Below, piece by piece: positions 51,576 through 61,031 of a DNA stretch of 64,000 nucleotides. The first letter of the stretch is position 1, and the number at the start of each line of letters is the position of its first letter. The notes below the pieces were generated by a model. It was not told the origin of the DNA, did no database searches, and was given only the letters and a program-made list of their open reading frames with translations. A program made the translations under genes and the position numbers. Origin of the DNA: JBBDWZ01 sp050732575 (lineage in GTDB: Bacteria > Gemmatimonadota > Gemmatimonadetes > Longimicrobiales > RSA9). The DNA is taken from contig JBOHRF010000002.1 of NCBI GenBank assembly GCA_050732575.1, forward strand, positions 10,933-74,932, in the 5' to 3' direction.

Positions 51576-53063
51576 CTAGCTCTCCGGCTGGACATCTTGA
51601 GACGGTGCGAAGTCGACCGGGGTAACCTTCGGGTCCGGCGACTGAGCCTCACCGCCACCACTGTCCTTTGTACTTGTATCCGGGCCCGCACGTGCCCGAC
51701 CGCGTCCGCGGCGACCGCGCCCGCCCCGCCGCGAGCGGCGTTTGCGGGGAACACCGCCTGGGACGGCCAGTGACGATTCCGGCGCCCCCTCACCGTTTTC
51801 CGGCTCCAGCGCTTCAGCCTCCGGCGCCTGAACCGGCTCAACTCCTGGTTCCAGGGCAGCTTGCGGCGTTTCCGGCCGCGGGCCCCGGCGCGCTCCACCG
51901 CGCCGTTTGCGGCGCCGTTTCCGTTTGGCCGGCGCACCCTGCTCGTTGAGTACCCTCGCCTCTGGCTCTTCCGTCACAGGCCCCGGCGCTGCGCCATTAC
52001 CGGCCGGCCCCGCGGTATTTTGGGGCGCGGCAGCCCGCGCAGAGCGCGGCGCTGATCGATCGCGCTGGCGCGTGCGGCGCTCGCGCGCCGGCCGTTCGTC
52101 CGTTGCCGCTTGATTCGCTTTGCCCGGACGCGGCCCTTTCGCCGTCTTTTTGCCCGGGCCCGATCGTTCCGCCCGTCGCTCACCGGACCGCCCCCGGTCC
52201 GCAGTTGCGCCCGATGCGCGCCCTTGTGAACGCTGGGAGTCAGGCTGTGCGTCGACATTCTGGGTGGCCGCCCGGTTCGAGCGCCGCCGATCGCGCAAGT
52301 CGATCATCGATGTGGCCGGTAGCGCATGTCCGGTTAGCGGACCCGTTGTGCCGCGCGCGTAGTGGAATATCGACTGGATCACCGGCCAGAGTGCCTGCCG
52401 GCTGGCGCGCTGCTGCCGATCGCTGCGGATCGTGTATTCCACAACGTCGGTCCGGCGCGAGTGTGCCTGCGCAACACGCAGCAGCTCGGCGTTGGCCACC
52501 CAGCCATCCCAGGTCAACAGACGGTGCTCGCCGTTCGCTTCCAGCGCGCGTTTGAGCACGATCACGCGATAGGCGCGCAAGCCGCACAATGCATCACTCA
52601 CACCTTCGGGCCAGCCGCGCCGCCGCAGCAGCAGATTCCCCAAACGCCGGCCCCAACGAGCGGCGCGTCCTGCCGTTTCCGCCACTTTTGCGTTGGCCAC
52701 CACGATGTCCGCTCCCGCTTCCACTCGCTTGAGCAACCCTTGCAGCTCAGCGGGGTCATCGGTGAAGTCGGCCTGCAACGTCACAACCACATCGCGCTTG
52801 GGATACTCCGCCCTGCGCACGGCCTCGCGCACCAGCAGCTCGAGGGCGGTGGCATAACCTCGCCGTTGCTCGATCTGAACGACCGTGAGCGGAAGAATAC
52901 GTTGGTAGGGTGACAGCACCTCGGCCGTGCCATCGGTCGAGCCGTCATTGGCCACGAGGATTTGGTAGTCGCGCGGGAAGCTGGCCATCACCTGGCGCAC
53001 CTTCCACAACAAGACTCCTACTGTGCGCTCCTCGTTGTGCGCGGGAATGCAGATGTAGATCAC
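51576..53063 (-). CDS. GT2 glycosyltransferase with a long basic disordered tail
   Basis: Residues 1-250 are a family-2 glycosyltransferase: VIYICIPAHNEERTVGVLLWK, ILVANDGSTDGT (first DxD-like), VVVTLQADFTDDP, and a dolichol-phosphate-mannose-synthase-like acceptor part. From about residue 270 to 495 the protein is low-complexity, rich in Arg, Pro, Gly, Ala and Glu, with KRKRRRKRRGGARRG and RRGGRGRRGRGRAR. Such tails are typical of RNA-binding proteins rather than glycosyltransferases. GTG 53061-53063 is the family-typical start; ATG 53156 is an alternative. No frameshift is needed to join the two parts. Confidence 0.82.
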   Translation of the reverse strand: MIYICIPAHNEERTVGVLLWKVRQVMASFPRDYQILVANDGSTDGTAEVLSPYQRILPLTVVQIEQRRGYATALELLVREAVRRAEYPKRDVVVTLQADFTDDPAELQGLLKRVEAGADIVVANAKVAETAGRAARWGRRLGNLLLRRRGWPEGVSDALCGLRAYRVIVLKRALEANGEHRLLTWDGWVANAELLRVAQAHSRRTDVVEYTIRSDRQQRASRQALWPVIQSIFHYARGTTGPLTGHALPATSMIDLRDRRRSNRAATQNVDAQPDSQRSQGRASGATADRGRSGERRAERSGPGKKTAKGPRPGKANQAATDERPARERRTRQRDRSAPRSARAAAPQNTAGPAGNGAAPGPVTEEPEARVLNEQGAPAKRKRRRKRRGGARRGPRPETPQAALEPGVEPVQAPEAEALEPENGEGAPESSLAVPGGVPRKRRSRRGGRGRRGRGRARAGPDTSTKDSGGGEAQSPDPKVTPVDFAPSQDVQPES

Positions 53064-53176
53064 GTGTCTCGAAAAACCTTTATCAATCGCTGAGTACAGT
53101 ACCTGCTCCCATCGGAGCGGTTCCGTCGAGCCCCTCGGTCGACCAGGTGCCCGCATTATGATTCTTACGTTTCTCC

Positions 53177-54067
53177 TTACGGCCTTTCTTTCGTCTTCCA
53201 CCGTCGGTGATGCCAAAAGTATTGTTCGGGCCACCTTCGCACGAGTTCTTCCAGATAAGCCGTGAAAGCGGCCGTCAATCGCTGGACCGCCTGATCCAGG
53301 TCGCCCTCGCGTGCCGTAGTGATCTCCTGCGTTATCCCCTGGTAATGGTCGCCTTCACGAACGGCGGCTCCCACGAAGAGAGGGGCACCGGCACGAACGG
53401 CCAGCAGCGCGGCACCGCGATGCGTAGACGCGGGCCGGCCCAGGAAGGGAACGAAGATACCCGTGCGGCCGGCGTTCTGGTCGGACACGAAACACACGAT
53501 GGCGCCCTGGCGCAGCCGTTCGAGTGCGTGTTTTGACGCTTCCGCCCGGCGGATCAACTCAACGCCGAGCCGCCGGCGCGCCTGCACCACGGCGGCGTCG
53601 AACAACGGGTTGCGCTGAGGCTGATAGATGGCCTCGACGTGCATGCCCTGAGCGGCCAGACTGGCGGCACCAAGCTCCCAGTTACCGATATGTCCGCCCA
53701 CCAGGACCACGCCGCGCCCGGCGCTATACGCATCCACGAATCGCTCGCGGCCTACTTCGTGGCGCACGCGGCGCGCAATGTCGGCGCGGCTGGCGCGAGA
53801 CAACAGCAACATGGCCACGCTCTCACGGCCCAGGTGCGCGTAGGCGGCTTCTGCAATACGGTCCCGCCAGTGGGTGTCCTGTTCGGGAAACGACAGGCGC
53901 AGGTGCTCTTCCACTTCCCGGCGGCGCAGCTTGATGCGGTGGTAGGCCAGGCGGCCCAATGATGCGCCCATACGCTCGGCGCGCTCCTGTGAGAGACGAC
54001 CTGCTGCTGCCATCACGCTGGCAAACGCGGCGTACTCGAGCCGGTCGGCGATAGTCGCTTTGCGCAT
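53177..54067 (-). CDS. LpxL/HtrB-type lipid A acyltransferase
   Basis: The 296-aa protein belongs to the lysophospholipid acyltransferase (LPLAT) group: GGHIGNWELGAASLAAQG gives the conserved H-x4-E/D-like site (HIGNWE), then IYQPQRNPLFD, FVSDQNAGRTGIFVPFLGRPAST and the end RWPEQYFWHHRRWK. It would add a secondary acyl chain to lipid A at the inner membrane. ATG 54065-54067 overlaps the GT4 stop. Confidence 0.9.
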   Translation of the reverse strand: MRKATIADRLEYAAFASVMAAAGRLSQERAERMGASLGRLAYHRIKLRRREVEEHLRLSFPEQDTHWRDRIAEAAYAHLGRESVAMLLLSRASRADIARRVRHEVGRERFVDAYSAGRGVVLVGGHIGNWELGAASLAAQGMHVEAIYQPQRNPLFDAAVVQARRRLGVELIRRAEASKHALERLRQGAIVCFVSDQNAGRTGIFVPFLGRPASTHRGAALLAVRAGAPLFVGAAVREGDHYQGITQEITTAREGDLDQAVQRLTAAFTAYLEELVRRWPEQYFWHHRRWKTKERP

Positions 54068-55194
54068 CAGACGTTCGCTGTGTCGTCGCGCTGATGACCG
54101 CCCGATAACACGGTCTCGTACCCGGCCACCATGCGCGCGCTGCTGAACCAATGGTGGGTCCGCCAGCGCGCTTCTTCAACGCGCCCATTCAATTCGCTTG
54201 CGTTCGCTCGTTTGGCGGCCAGCACGCGCTCGAGTGTTTCCGCCAGTGCGGCGGCATCGCCAAATGGAATCAGCCACCCTGCTGGTGCTCGTCCGGCCAC
54301 CGCTTCCAGGGCAACTTCGCTGCCCGCGATGGGAGTACTGATCACGGGCACGCCTGCGGCCATGGCTTCCAGCAGCGCATTGGCGGTACCCTCGTGCCGG
54401 CTGGTCAGCACAAAGACATCGGCCGCGCCCAGCAACTTGGGTACGTCGTGCCGATGTCCGAGCCAGTGTACGCGCGCGCCCAGGCCCAGCTCCGCGGTGC
54501 GCTGTTGCAGTCGTTCGGCCTCTGCGCCCCAACCCGCCACCGCCAGGTGCACGTCATCCTGCTTCATTTGCGTCAGCGCATCGAGCAGCAGATGATGGGC
54601 TTTGTTGGCGCTGAGACCGCCCACAGCGAGCACGAGGGGCGCCGAACCCATGCGCAGCTCGCGTCTCACCATGCTGTTCGCAATATCCGGTGGTTCTACT
54701 GCGTTCCACACCACGTTCAGCGCGTGGCGCGGGAAAAATGGAAACCGTGCGGCCAGGAAATCGGTGATCGCGCGGGAATTGCCCACCAGCGCATCCGTGT
54801 AGTGGCGTAGGGCGCGCCCAACACGCCATTCGCCCGTGCGCGTGCCCGCGGCTTTGGTCCCGCCCACGCGTAGAATGATGCGCGGTACACCGGCGCGGCG
54901 CGCGGCCCAGCCCACACTGAGCGCGCGTTTCCATGACGTGGCCAGGAACGCATCGGGCCGCTCCGCGCGAATCCACCGTGAGAAGCGCACGGCACTGAAC
55001 AGGTCCAGGTTGCCGCGCGGCCGCACATGTACTGTGGCGACACCCCGCTCGCGCAGGAACTCGGCAAACGGAGTGTTGGGCGGGCAGGCGAAAATGACTT
55101 CGTGTCCGCGTGCGCCTAGCCCCTGGGCCAGCAGCCCGGCCTGGCGTTCCGCACCATACACGATGTTGCCATCGCCGTGGATCAGGACTTTCAC
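54067..55194 (-). CDS. GT4 glycosyltransferase
   Basis: The 375-aa GT-B enzyme: VLIHGDGNIVYGAERQAGLLAQGL near the N-terminus, VGGLSANKAHHLLLDAL at the domain interface, and the donor-site HEGTANALLEAMAAGVPVIST with the E-x7-E motif. GTG 55192-55194 overlaps the preceding gene's stop as GTGA. One of two adjacent GT4 genes, probably extending the LPS core or a capsule-like glycan; sugar unknown. Confidence 0.9.
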   Translation of the reverse strand: MKVLIHGDGNIVYGAERQAGLLAQGLGARGHEVIFACPPNTPFAEFLRERGVATVHVRPRGNLDLFSAVRFSRWIRAERPDAFLATSWKRALSVGWAARRAGVPRIILRVGGTKAAGTRTGEWRVGRALRHYTDALVGNSRAITDFLAARFPFFPRHALNVVWNAVEPPDIANSMVRRELRMGSAPLVLAVGGLSANKAHHLLLDALTQMKQDDVHLAVAGWGAEAERLQQRTAELGLGARVHWLGHRHDVPKLLGAADVFVLTSRHEGTANALLEAMAAGVPVISTPIAGSEVALEAVAGRAPAGWLIPFGDAAALAETLERVLAAKRANASELNGRVEEARWRTHHWFSSARMVAGYETVLSGGHQRDDTANV

Positions 55195-56357
55195 TGAACC
55201 GGTCGCGCGATCGACCCGCCGCGCAGCAGCGACTCGAATTGGTCCACCATACGCTCGAAAGAGAATCGCTCGCGCGCGCGCGCCAGGGCCGCGCGGCGCA
55301 TTTCCTGGCGCGCTGCCGTTTGCTCCAGCAGCTCGCGCACCGCGGCGGTGATCTCCTGCGTCTCGAAACCCGCGGTGATCCGGCCAGGCGTGCCGTCGGG
55401 CCCGGGCTCGAGCGCTTCCTGCGCGCCGCTCACGGGCGTGGATACAACGGGCACACCTGCCCACAGCGCCTCGAGCATGGTGTTGGCCATGCCTTCCTTG
55501 TCCGATGTGATGACCAGCAAGTCGAGCGCACCCAGCACATCGCCCGTGTCAGCACGATGCCCGAGCAGGTGCACACGTTCGCGCACGTCGTGTTGCGCAA
55601 TTGCCGACTCCAGCCGTTGACGCTGCGTGCCCTCACCCGCAATCACACAGTGCACGCCCGGCAATTGCGCCGTGACAGCGATCAGTCGTTCCAACCGTTT
55701 CTGTTGGGACAGCCGGGCCAGCGTACCAATCACCAATGCGTCCGGCGCGATCTTCAGCTCCGCACGCACGGCACCCGGCGCCTTGCCCACGCGCAGCGGC
55801 TCAACACCATCGTGCAGCGTTATCACTTTACTGGCATCGAGCGCCGGGTCGCCGGCCAGGAAGCGCGCGCGCATCGATTCGGCGTTGAGCGTCACGACAT
55901 CGATCCAGTGGCGCAGCGCGTAGCGATATTTCCAGCGGCGCGGCGTGTCAGAAGCCAGGCTCACGCGCATGATGGTGCGTGCCACCTTTGCGCGCTGCGC
56001 GGCCAGCCCGGCCAGCCAGATTTTCTTGAATGTGCTGATGACCAGCGCATCAGGCTGTTGCTGGCGCAGGAAGCGCGCAAACTTCAGTGCATCACCCAGC
56101 ATCAGATCGCCGCGCAGCGGCCGGATGATGCTGGGTACCAGATAACGCGTGGCGTGGTCGGCAACGATGTCATGATTGCAACAAAGCGTGATCTCATGGC
56201 CGCGCCGCTGCAGTCCACTCAACAGATGTGTGAGGTTGATTTCCGCGCCGCCCCAGATGGCGGCACCATTGTGGGCAATGATCTTGAGCGCACCGGCCGC
56301 GCGCTTCTCGGCCCGGGCCAGTCCGAGCGGACTACCGACCCGCGAACTGGATGTCAT
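55191..56357 (-). CDS. GT4 glycosyltransferase
   Basis: The 388-aa GT-B enzyme: IIAHNGAAIWGGAEINLTHLL, GTLARLSQQKRLERLIAVT, and SDKEGMANTMLEALWAGVPVVST with E-x7-E. It overlaps the exporter gene by 26 bases and the next GT4 by four, so the whole block is tightly coupled. Related to its neighbour in layout; a tandem duplication is likely. Confidence 0.9.
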   Translation of the reverse strand: MTSSSRVGSPLGLARAEKRAAGALKIIAHNGAAIWGGAEINLTHLLSGLQRRGHEITLCCNHDIVADHATRYLVPSIIRPLRGDLMLGDALKFARFLRQQQPDALVISTFKKIWLAGLAAQRAKVARTIMRVSLASDTPRRWKYRYALRHWIDVVTLNAESMRARFLAGDPALDASKVITLHDGVEPLRVGKAPGAVRAELKIAPDALVIGTLARLSQQKRLERLIAVTAQLPGVHCVIAGEGTQRQRLESAIAQHDVRERVHLLGHRADTGDVLGALDLLVITSDKEGMANTMLEALWAGVPVVSTPVSGAQEALEPGPDGTPGRITAGFETQEITAAVRELLEQTAARQEMRRAALARARERFSFERMVDQFESLLRGGSIARPVQ

Positions 56358-58140
56358 AGAGACGACGGTAAGCGCCACCCAGTGAGAGCAACTCATCGTG
56401 ACGGCCGCGTTCTTCTACGCGACCATCACGCAGCACCAGGATCTGATCGGCGTGGCGCACTGTGGACAGCCGATGCGCAATGACCAACACGGTGCGGCCA
56501 GCCAGCAACTGGTCGGTAGCTTCCTGCACCAGTCGCTCCGACTCGCTGTCCAGCGCGGAAGTCGCTTCGTCCAGAATCAGGATGGCCGGATCGCGCAAGA
56601 TAGCGCGCGCGATCGCCAGGCGTTGACGCTGTCCGCCGGACAGCCGCGTGCCGCGCTCACCCAGGATCGTGTCATAACCGTTGGGCAGCTGGACAATGAA
56701 TTCATGCGCGTGTGCTGCGCGCGCCGCCTGCTCAATGGCTGACTGTGTAACATCGGTGAGTCCATAAGCAATGTTGGCGCGCACGGTATCGTGGAACAGA
56801 ACGGTATCCTGCGCTACCACACCCAGGCGCGTGCGTAGTGAGCGGGCCGTGAACTCGCGCAAATCAACGCCGTCGATCGTAATACACCCGCCCGTTGGAT
56901 CGTAAAAGCGCGCCAGCAGATCGGCGACCGTGGTCTTGCCAGCGCCGCTCGGACCGACCAGCGCGACCACTGTACCGGCCGGCACCACGAACGACACATG
57001 GTTCAACACTTGTGTGTCATTCTCGTAGGCAAAGCTGACATCTTCGAAGCGGATGGCTTCCCGCAGGCCCGTGAAGGGGCGCGCTTGCGGCCGGTCACGC
57101 ACCTGCACGGGCGCGTCCATGAACTCGAAGATCCGCTCGGCCGCGATCAGGCCCGGTTGCACGATCGATTGGAAACGCGAGAGCCACTTGGCCGGCGTGT
57201 ACAACTTGACCGCCCACATCAGAAACCCGATGAACGCGGCCGCACCGAGCTCATTGTCCATTACCTGGCGCGAGCCGTACCAGAGCAGGGCAATGGTGCC
57301 CAGCGCACCAATCAACTCGGTGAGCGGTCCGGCCAGCGCGCGCAAACGTTCGGTGCGCACGGTGGCCTTCATGTACGTGCGCGTCAGCTCGTGGAAGCGC
57401 TCGATCTCGAAGGATTCGGCCGCTGCCGCCTTGACCTGCCGGATGCCCATGACCGTCTCTTGCAGGTGTGACGCTACCTCACCGCCCAGGTTGAGTACGG
57501 TCCGGTCACCGCGCCGCAGCCGGCTGCGAAAGCGCGCCCAGGATGCAAACATGGCGGGCAGTGCAACCACGCCCAGCAAGGTCAGGCTGGCCGAAGTCTG
57601 CACCATGAGCCAGAGTGTGAACAGAACCTGCAAAACGTAGGTGGCAACCTTGACCAGATTCTTGGTCAGCAAGAGGCGCAGCTGATCGGCATCACTGGTC
57701 AGGCGGGCAATGATCTGGCCGGCACGCGTGCGGTTGAAGAAGCGCATGTCCAGCTCGAGCACATGCTGGTACGCATGGTTCCTCAGGTCGCGCGTCACTA
57801 CCTGCTCCAGACGGACTACCAGATAAGTCTGCAGAAAATCGAACAGCGTCTTGCCAAAGAAAACGGCAAACAGAAACAGGCAGATGAAGAGCAGCATTTC
57901 CGTGGGCTGGTCAGTGGGCAACCAGCCCAGCGTCAGATCGAGCAGCCACTGAATCCGGTTCTGACCCAGATCGATTTGCAACGGCGCCTGCCCGAACAGC
58001 GCATTGAGCAGCGGCAGGAGCGCAATGATCGTGAAGGTATCGAACGCGGCAAACCCGATGGTAGCCAGGATGGCGCCCACCACCAGCATGCGGTGGGGCC
58101 GCAAATAGCCCAGTACGCGCAGGTACGCACGCTGCTTCAC
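56332..58140 (-). CDS. MsbA-type lipid/oligosaccharide ABC exporter
   Basis: The 602-aa half-transporter has six membrane helices (1-320) and one ATPase domain: Walker A GPSGAGKTT (about 392), LSGGQRQ signature, Walker B ILILDEATSALD, switch IAHRLSTV. Neighbouring acyl- and glycosyltransferases point to flipping of lipid A-core (MsbA role). GTG 58138-58140 overlaps the PorX-like stop (four bases). Confidence 0.93.
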   Translation of the reverse strand: MKQRAYLRVLGYLRPHRMLVVGAILATIGFAAFDTFTIIALLPLLNALFGQAPLQIDLGQNRIQWLLDLTLGWLPTDQPTEMLLFICLFLFAVFFGKTLFDFLQTYLVVRLEQVVTRDLRNHAYQHVLELDMRFFNRTRAGQIIARLTSDADQLRLLLTKNLVKVATYVLQVLFTLWLMVQTSASLTLLGVVALPAMFASWARFRSRLRRGDRTVLNLGGEVASHLQETVMGIRQVKAAAAESFEIERFHELTRTYMKATVRTERLRALAGPLTELIGALGTIALLWYGSRQVMDNELGAAAFIGFLMWAVKLYTPAKWLSRFQSIVQPGLIAAERIFEFMDAPVQVRDRPQARPFTGLREAIRFEDVSFAYENDTQVLNHVSFVVPAGTVVALVGPSGAGKTTVADLLARFYDPTGGCITIDGVDLREFTARSLRTRLGVVAQDTVLFHDTVRANIAYGLTDVTQSAIEQAARAAHAHEFIVQLPNGYDTILGERGTRLSGGQRQRLAIARAILRDPAILILDEATSALDSESERLVQEATDQLLAGRTVLVIAHRLSTVRHADQILVLRDGRVEERGRHDELLSLGGAYRRLYDIQFAGR

Positions 58141-59705
58141 GTGCGCACTCCGGCCCGAGGTACCAGCGTGGCCACGGGCAGGATCATTTCTTCCGGACTG
58201 ACGCCCCCGTGCAGGAACGAGCCCCGATAACGCGCCTGATATTCACGCAGCTTGGTTGGATACACGAAGAAATAGTCTTCCAATGCCAGGAGGTAGTTGG
58301 TGGCCATGGCAGCCGGCGGAAAACGCAATGCGCGCCGATCCTTGATGGAATACACAGCCGATGACTGTTCCGCCCGCAGGTCCTGCCCAAACTTGTAGCG
58401 CAGATTGCTGGTGGCATCGCGCCGCGCGTATATAGTGACTGGCCGCTCGCAGTGAATCGAGCCATGGTCCGTGGTCAGCACGACCGGGATGCGGCGCACC
58501 GCTGCTTCGCGCAGGATGCGGTATGCGGCCGAACGCTCGAACCACTGGCGCGTCAGTGCACGCAGCGCCGGCACATCGCGCGCTACTTCCATCAGGATGG
58601 CCGATTCACTGCGGCCGTGGGTCAACAAGTCAACGAAATTGAACACGGTGGCCACCACGCCTTCACCGCGCAATGCCGTGCGTACGCGCGCCACCAGCTC
58701 TTCTGATTCGGAGTCCGTGAATACCTTCTCGTAATGGACGGGCACCTCGCGCCCGGTGAGCTGCTGCAACTGATCACGCAGTAGCCGGTCCTCGAAGGCA
58801 TTCAAGCTGCCTTCATCAGTGCCCCACCAGCTGGGATGATCACGGGCAATCGAGTCCGGGTACTGCCCGCTGAAAATGGCATTGCGTGCGTACGGTGTGG
58901 CGGTAGGCAGGATGCTGCAATACAGATCTTCCGTGATGTCGAATTCGGTGGCCAGCAGCGGGCGGATCACTCGCCATTGATCCAGACGCATGCAATCGAT
59001 GATGACGAACAGCAGGGATGTACCAGGCTGCATGCGCGGCACCACGTGCTTGGCCACCAGGTCCGTGGAGAGGGTGGGTCGCTCCTGCGCCAGCTCGTCG
59101 GTCCAGCTGCCATACACGCGCGTGATGTAGTTGCCAAACGCGCGCCGCACATCCAGCAGTAGCGCCGTAACGGAATCCACCAGGTTGCGCTCGCCCGCTT
59201 CTTCCAGACGCAGCTCCCAGGCAACCAACTCGTCGTACACGGCGAAGAAATCCTGCCAGGTCGTGGCTTCGTTACTCATGCGCGAGAGTGCGGCAAAGCG
59301 CGCTGCGAAGTCCTGGGCCGCACGCTGCTGCTGCAACTGCTGGCCCTCCAGCAAACGCGTCACCACGGAAAGGACCTGGCGCGGACTGGCCGGCTTGACC
59401 AGGTACTCATCGACGCGCCGGCCAATCGCCTCCACCAGCGTGCGGTCTTCTTCCGATTTGGTGACCATCACAACGCGCGCCTGCGGCGCCTCGCGCCGCA
59501 ACTCGGCCAGCACGTCCAGCCCGCGACGCCCGGGCATCTGCTCGTCCAGCAGTACCAGGTCGTAACGCTGCTCGCGCGCGATGTCGAGTGCGTCATCGCC
59601 GTTGGTTGTGGTATCGACGTGGTAACCCCGCTGCCGCAAGAACAACAAATGCGGCTCGAAGCTGTCTACCTCGTCATCGATCCAAAGAATTCGTTTTGCT
59701 GGCAT
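58137..59705 (-). CDS. PorX-like response regulator with PglZ (alkaline phosphatase-like) domain
   Basis: The 522-aa protein has a receiver domain (Asp 54 in LVLLDEQMPGRRG, Lys in EYLVKPA) and a long C-terminal PglZ domain with LLFVIIDCMRLDQWRVI (metal and nucleophile region), ATPYARNAIFSG, NFVDLLTHGRS and VVLTTDHGSIHCERP. This architecture is that of PorX, which in Bacteroidota regulates type IX secretion. Here it is embedded between a heptosyltransferase and an MsbA-type gene. No DNA-binding domain. Confidence 0.92.
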   Translation of the reverse strand: MPAKRILWIDDEVDSFEPHLLFLRQRGYHVDTTTNGDDALDIAREQRYDLVLLDEQMPGRRGLDVLAELRREAPQARVVMVTKSEEDRTLVEAIGRRVDEYLVKPASPRQVLSVVTRLLEGQQLQQQRAAQDFAARFAALSRMSNEATTWQDFFAVYDELVAWELRLEEAGERNLVDSVTALLLDVRRAFGNYITRVYGSWTDELAQERPTLSTDLVAKHVVPRMQPGTSLLFVIIDCMRLDQWRVIRPLLATEFDITEDLYCSILPTATPYARNAIFSGQYPDSIARDHPSWWGTDEGSLNAFEDRLLRDQLQQLTGREVPVHYEKVFTDSESEELVARVRTALRGEGVVATVFNFVDLLTHGRSESAILMEVARDVPALRALTRQWFERSAAYRILREAAVRRIPVVLTTDHGSIHCERPVTIYARRDATSNLRYKFGQDLRAEQSSAVYSIKDRRALRFPPAAMATNYLLALEDYFFVYPTKLREYQARYRGSFLHGGVSPEEMILPVATLVPRAGVRT

Positions 59706-59713
59706 ACCCTCGT

Positions 59714-59866
59714 CGGACCACCACCCCGTTCTCCCGTTTTGGCCTCATTCGCTATGCGGATCGACAACCAGAACGGATGAACCGTCAGAATTCAATGACT
59801 GGCCAGAGCCTCCAGTCAGCCCGCATGTCCGAATGAGTCAAAACGGGAGAACGTGGTGGTGGTCCG
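59714..59866. repeat. 153-base palindromic element with 46-base arms
   Basis: 59714-59759 (starting CGGACCACCAC) and 59821-59866 (ending GTGGTGGTCCG) are complementary at nearly all positions with about seven mismatches. A smaller stem GACTGG/CCAGTC lies in the centre. It fills the gap between the heptosyltransferase end and the porX-like start. It may act as a terminator or be a MITE-like unit; no target duplication is visible. Confidence 0.8.
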
Positions 59867-59878
59867 CCCCCTGCTTTC

Positions 59879-60940
59879 TTACCCCACCTGTTCCGGGCGG
59901 TAGCGGCGCAGCGCCACATCCACCTTTTCGAGCACCATTTCAACCGTGATCGACTCCATGCGTCCCCACTTGGGCGTGCGGTTGGAAGGATCGGGAGCCG
60001 TGCCGGGATCCGTGTACTGGTCCACCCAGAGATCCGTGTATTTCTGGTACGGCCCGACGCGCCAGGGATTGGTATGGCCGTACAGGCCAATCACGGGAAC
60101 ATTGCACGCTCGTGCAATGTGAAGGGGTCCGGTATCCGGCGCGATGACCAGGTCACTGCCGTCCAGCAGCCACATCATGCGGCGCACATCCTGATCCAAC
60201 GCATCGATGGGCTGGGCGCGCGTTTGCGTCAGAATGGCGTCGACCATATGACGTTCTCGCGCTGAGGGGCCGCCCACCAGCACGGCACGCGCGCCAAAAT
60301 CAGCGGCCAGCGCATCGATCAGACGCGCATACCGGTCCGCCAGCCAGTCTTTTCTCGAGTTAGCTGATGCCGGCACCACGGCTACCACGGGTCGGTCCCG
60401 CAAGCCGCGCATGAACTCGGCCTGCTCCGCTTTCTCGGCTGCTGTGAACTCGATGTTCCACTCCACGGGCCGGGAGGGAACCTGGAGCAGCTCCAGAAAC
60501 TCCAGAAATTGGTCCTGCGTGTGTGCGCGCGGGCGAGCTGGCAAGTGCTCGTTTACAAAGAGCCACACGCCATCATAACTGCGCGCACGATCAAAGCCGA
60601 TGCGACGCGGCGCACGCGAGAATACGGTGGGCCAAATGCCTTTGAAGTAGATGTGCAAATTGAGGGTCAAGTCGAATCGGCGCGGCGCCATATCCCGGGC
60701 CAGCTGCAGCACTCCGCGCACGCCCTGCCGCCTGCGGTATACCACGACGTCATCCACTGCGCGATGATGGCGCAGAATGTGTGAAGGCGCTGGCTCGGTG
60801 ACCCAGGTCAGGTGGCTGGCCAGCCCGGCACGTTTGAGTGCATTCGCTACGGGCAGGCCGTGCACGACATCACCCAGGCCCGTGAGCAGCACGATGCAGA
60901 CGCGCGGCGCGTCGCTCTGTTCAACGCGGTTAGCCGTCAT
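59879..60940 (-). CDS. GT9 heptosyltransferase
   Basis: The 353-aa protein of the ADP-heptose:LPS heptosyltransferase family: VCIVLLTGLGDVVHGLPVANALK, VVAVVPASANSRKDWL, and the ADP-heptose site LLDGSDLVIAPDTGPLHIA followed by YGHTNPWRVGPY. It builds the inner LPS core at the cytosolic membrane face. Divergent from the two small genes at 61032-61509. Confidence 0.94.
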   Translation of the reverse strand: MTANRVEQSDAPRVCIVLLTGLGDVVHGLPVANALKRAGLASHLTWVTEPAPSHILRHHRAVDDVVVYRRRQGVRGVLQLARDMAPRRFDLTLNLHIYFKGIWPTVFSRAPRRIGFDRARSYDGVWLFVNEHLPARPRAHTQDQFLEFLELLQVPSRPVEWNIEFTAAEKAEQAEFMRGLRDRPVVAVVPASANSRKDWLADRYARLIDALAADFGARAVLVGGPSARERHMVDAILTQTRAQPIDALDQDVRRMMWLLDGSDLVIAPDTGPLHIARACNVPVIGLYGHTNPWRVGPYQKYTDLWVDQYTDPGTAPDPSNRTPKWGRMESITVEMVLEKVDVALRRYRPEQVG

Positions 60941-61031
60941 GCCGCACTGGCCGCGAGTCGGCTGGCGGGACCGCGCACGAACGGCTACCGTATCCGCTCA
61001 ATCCAGCAGCTCTCAACAACGGATAGTCGCT

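Noticed and set aside
55110..56483. 457-codon plus-strand frame opposite the GT4 genes
   Set aside because: Spans two coupled GT4 genes in antisense and shows no motifs of its own.
59714..59866. Insertion sequence
   Set aside because: Only 153 bases with no transposase frame and no target-site duplication seen.
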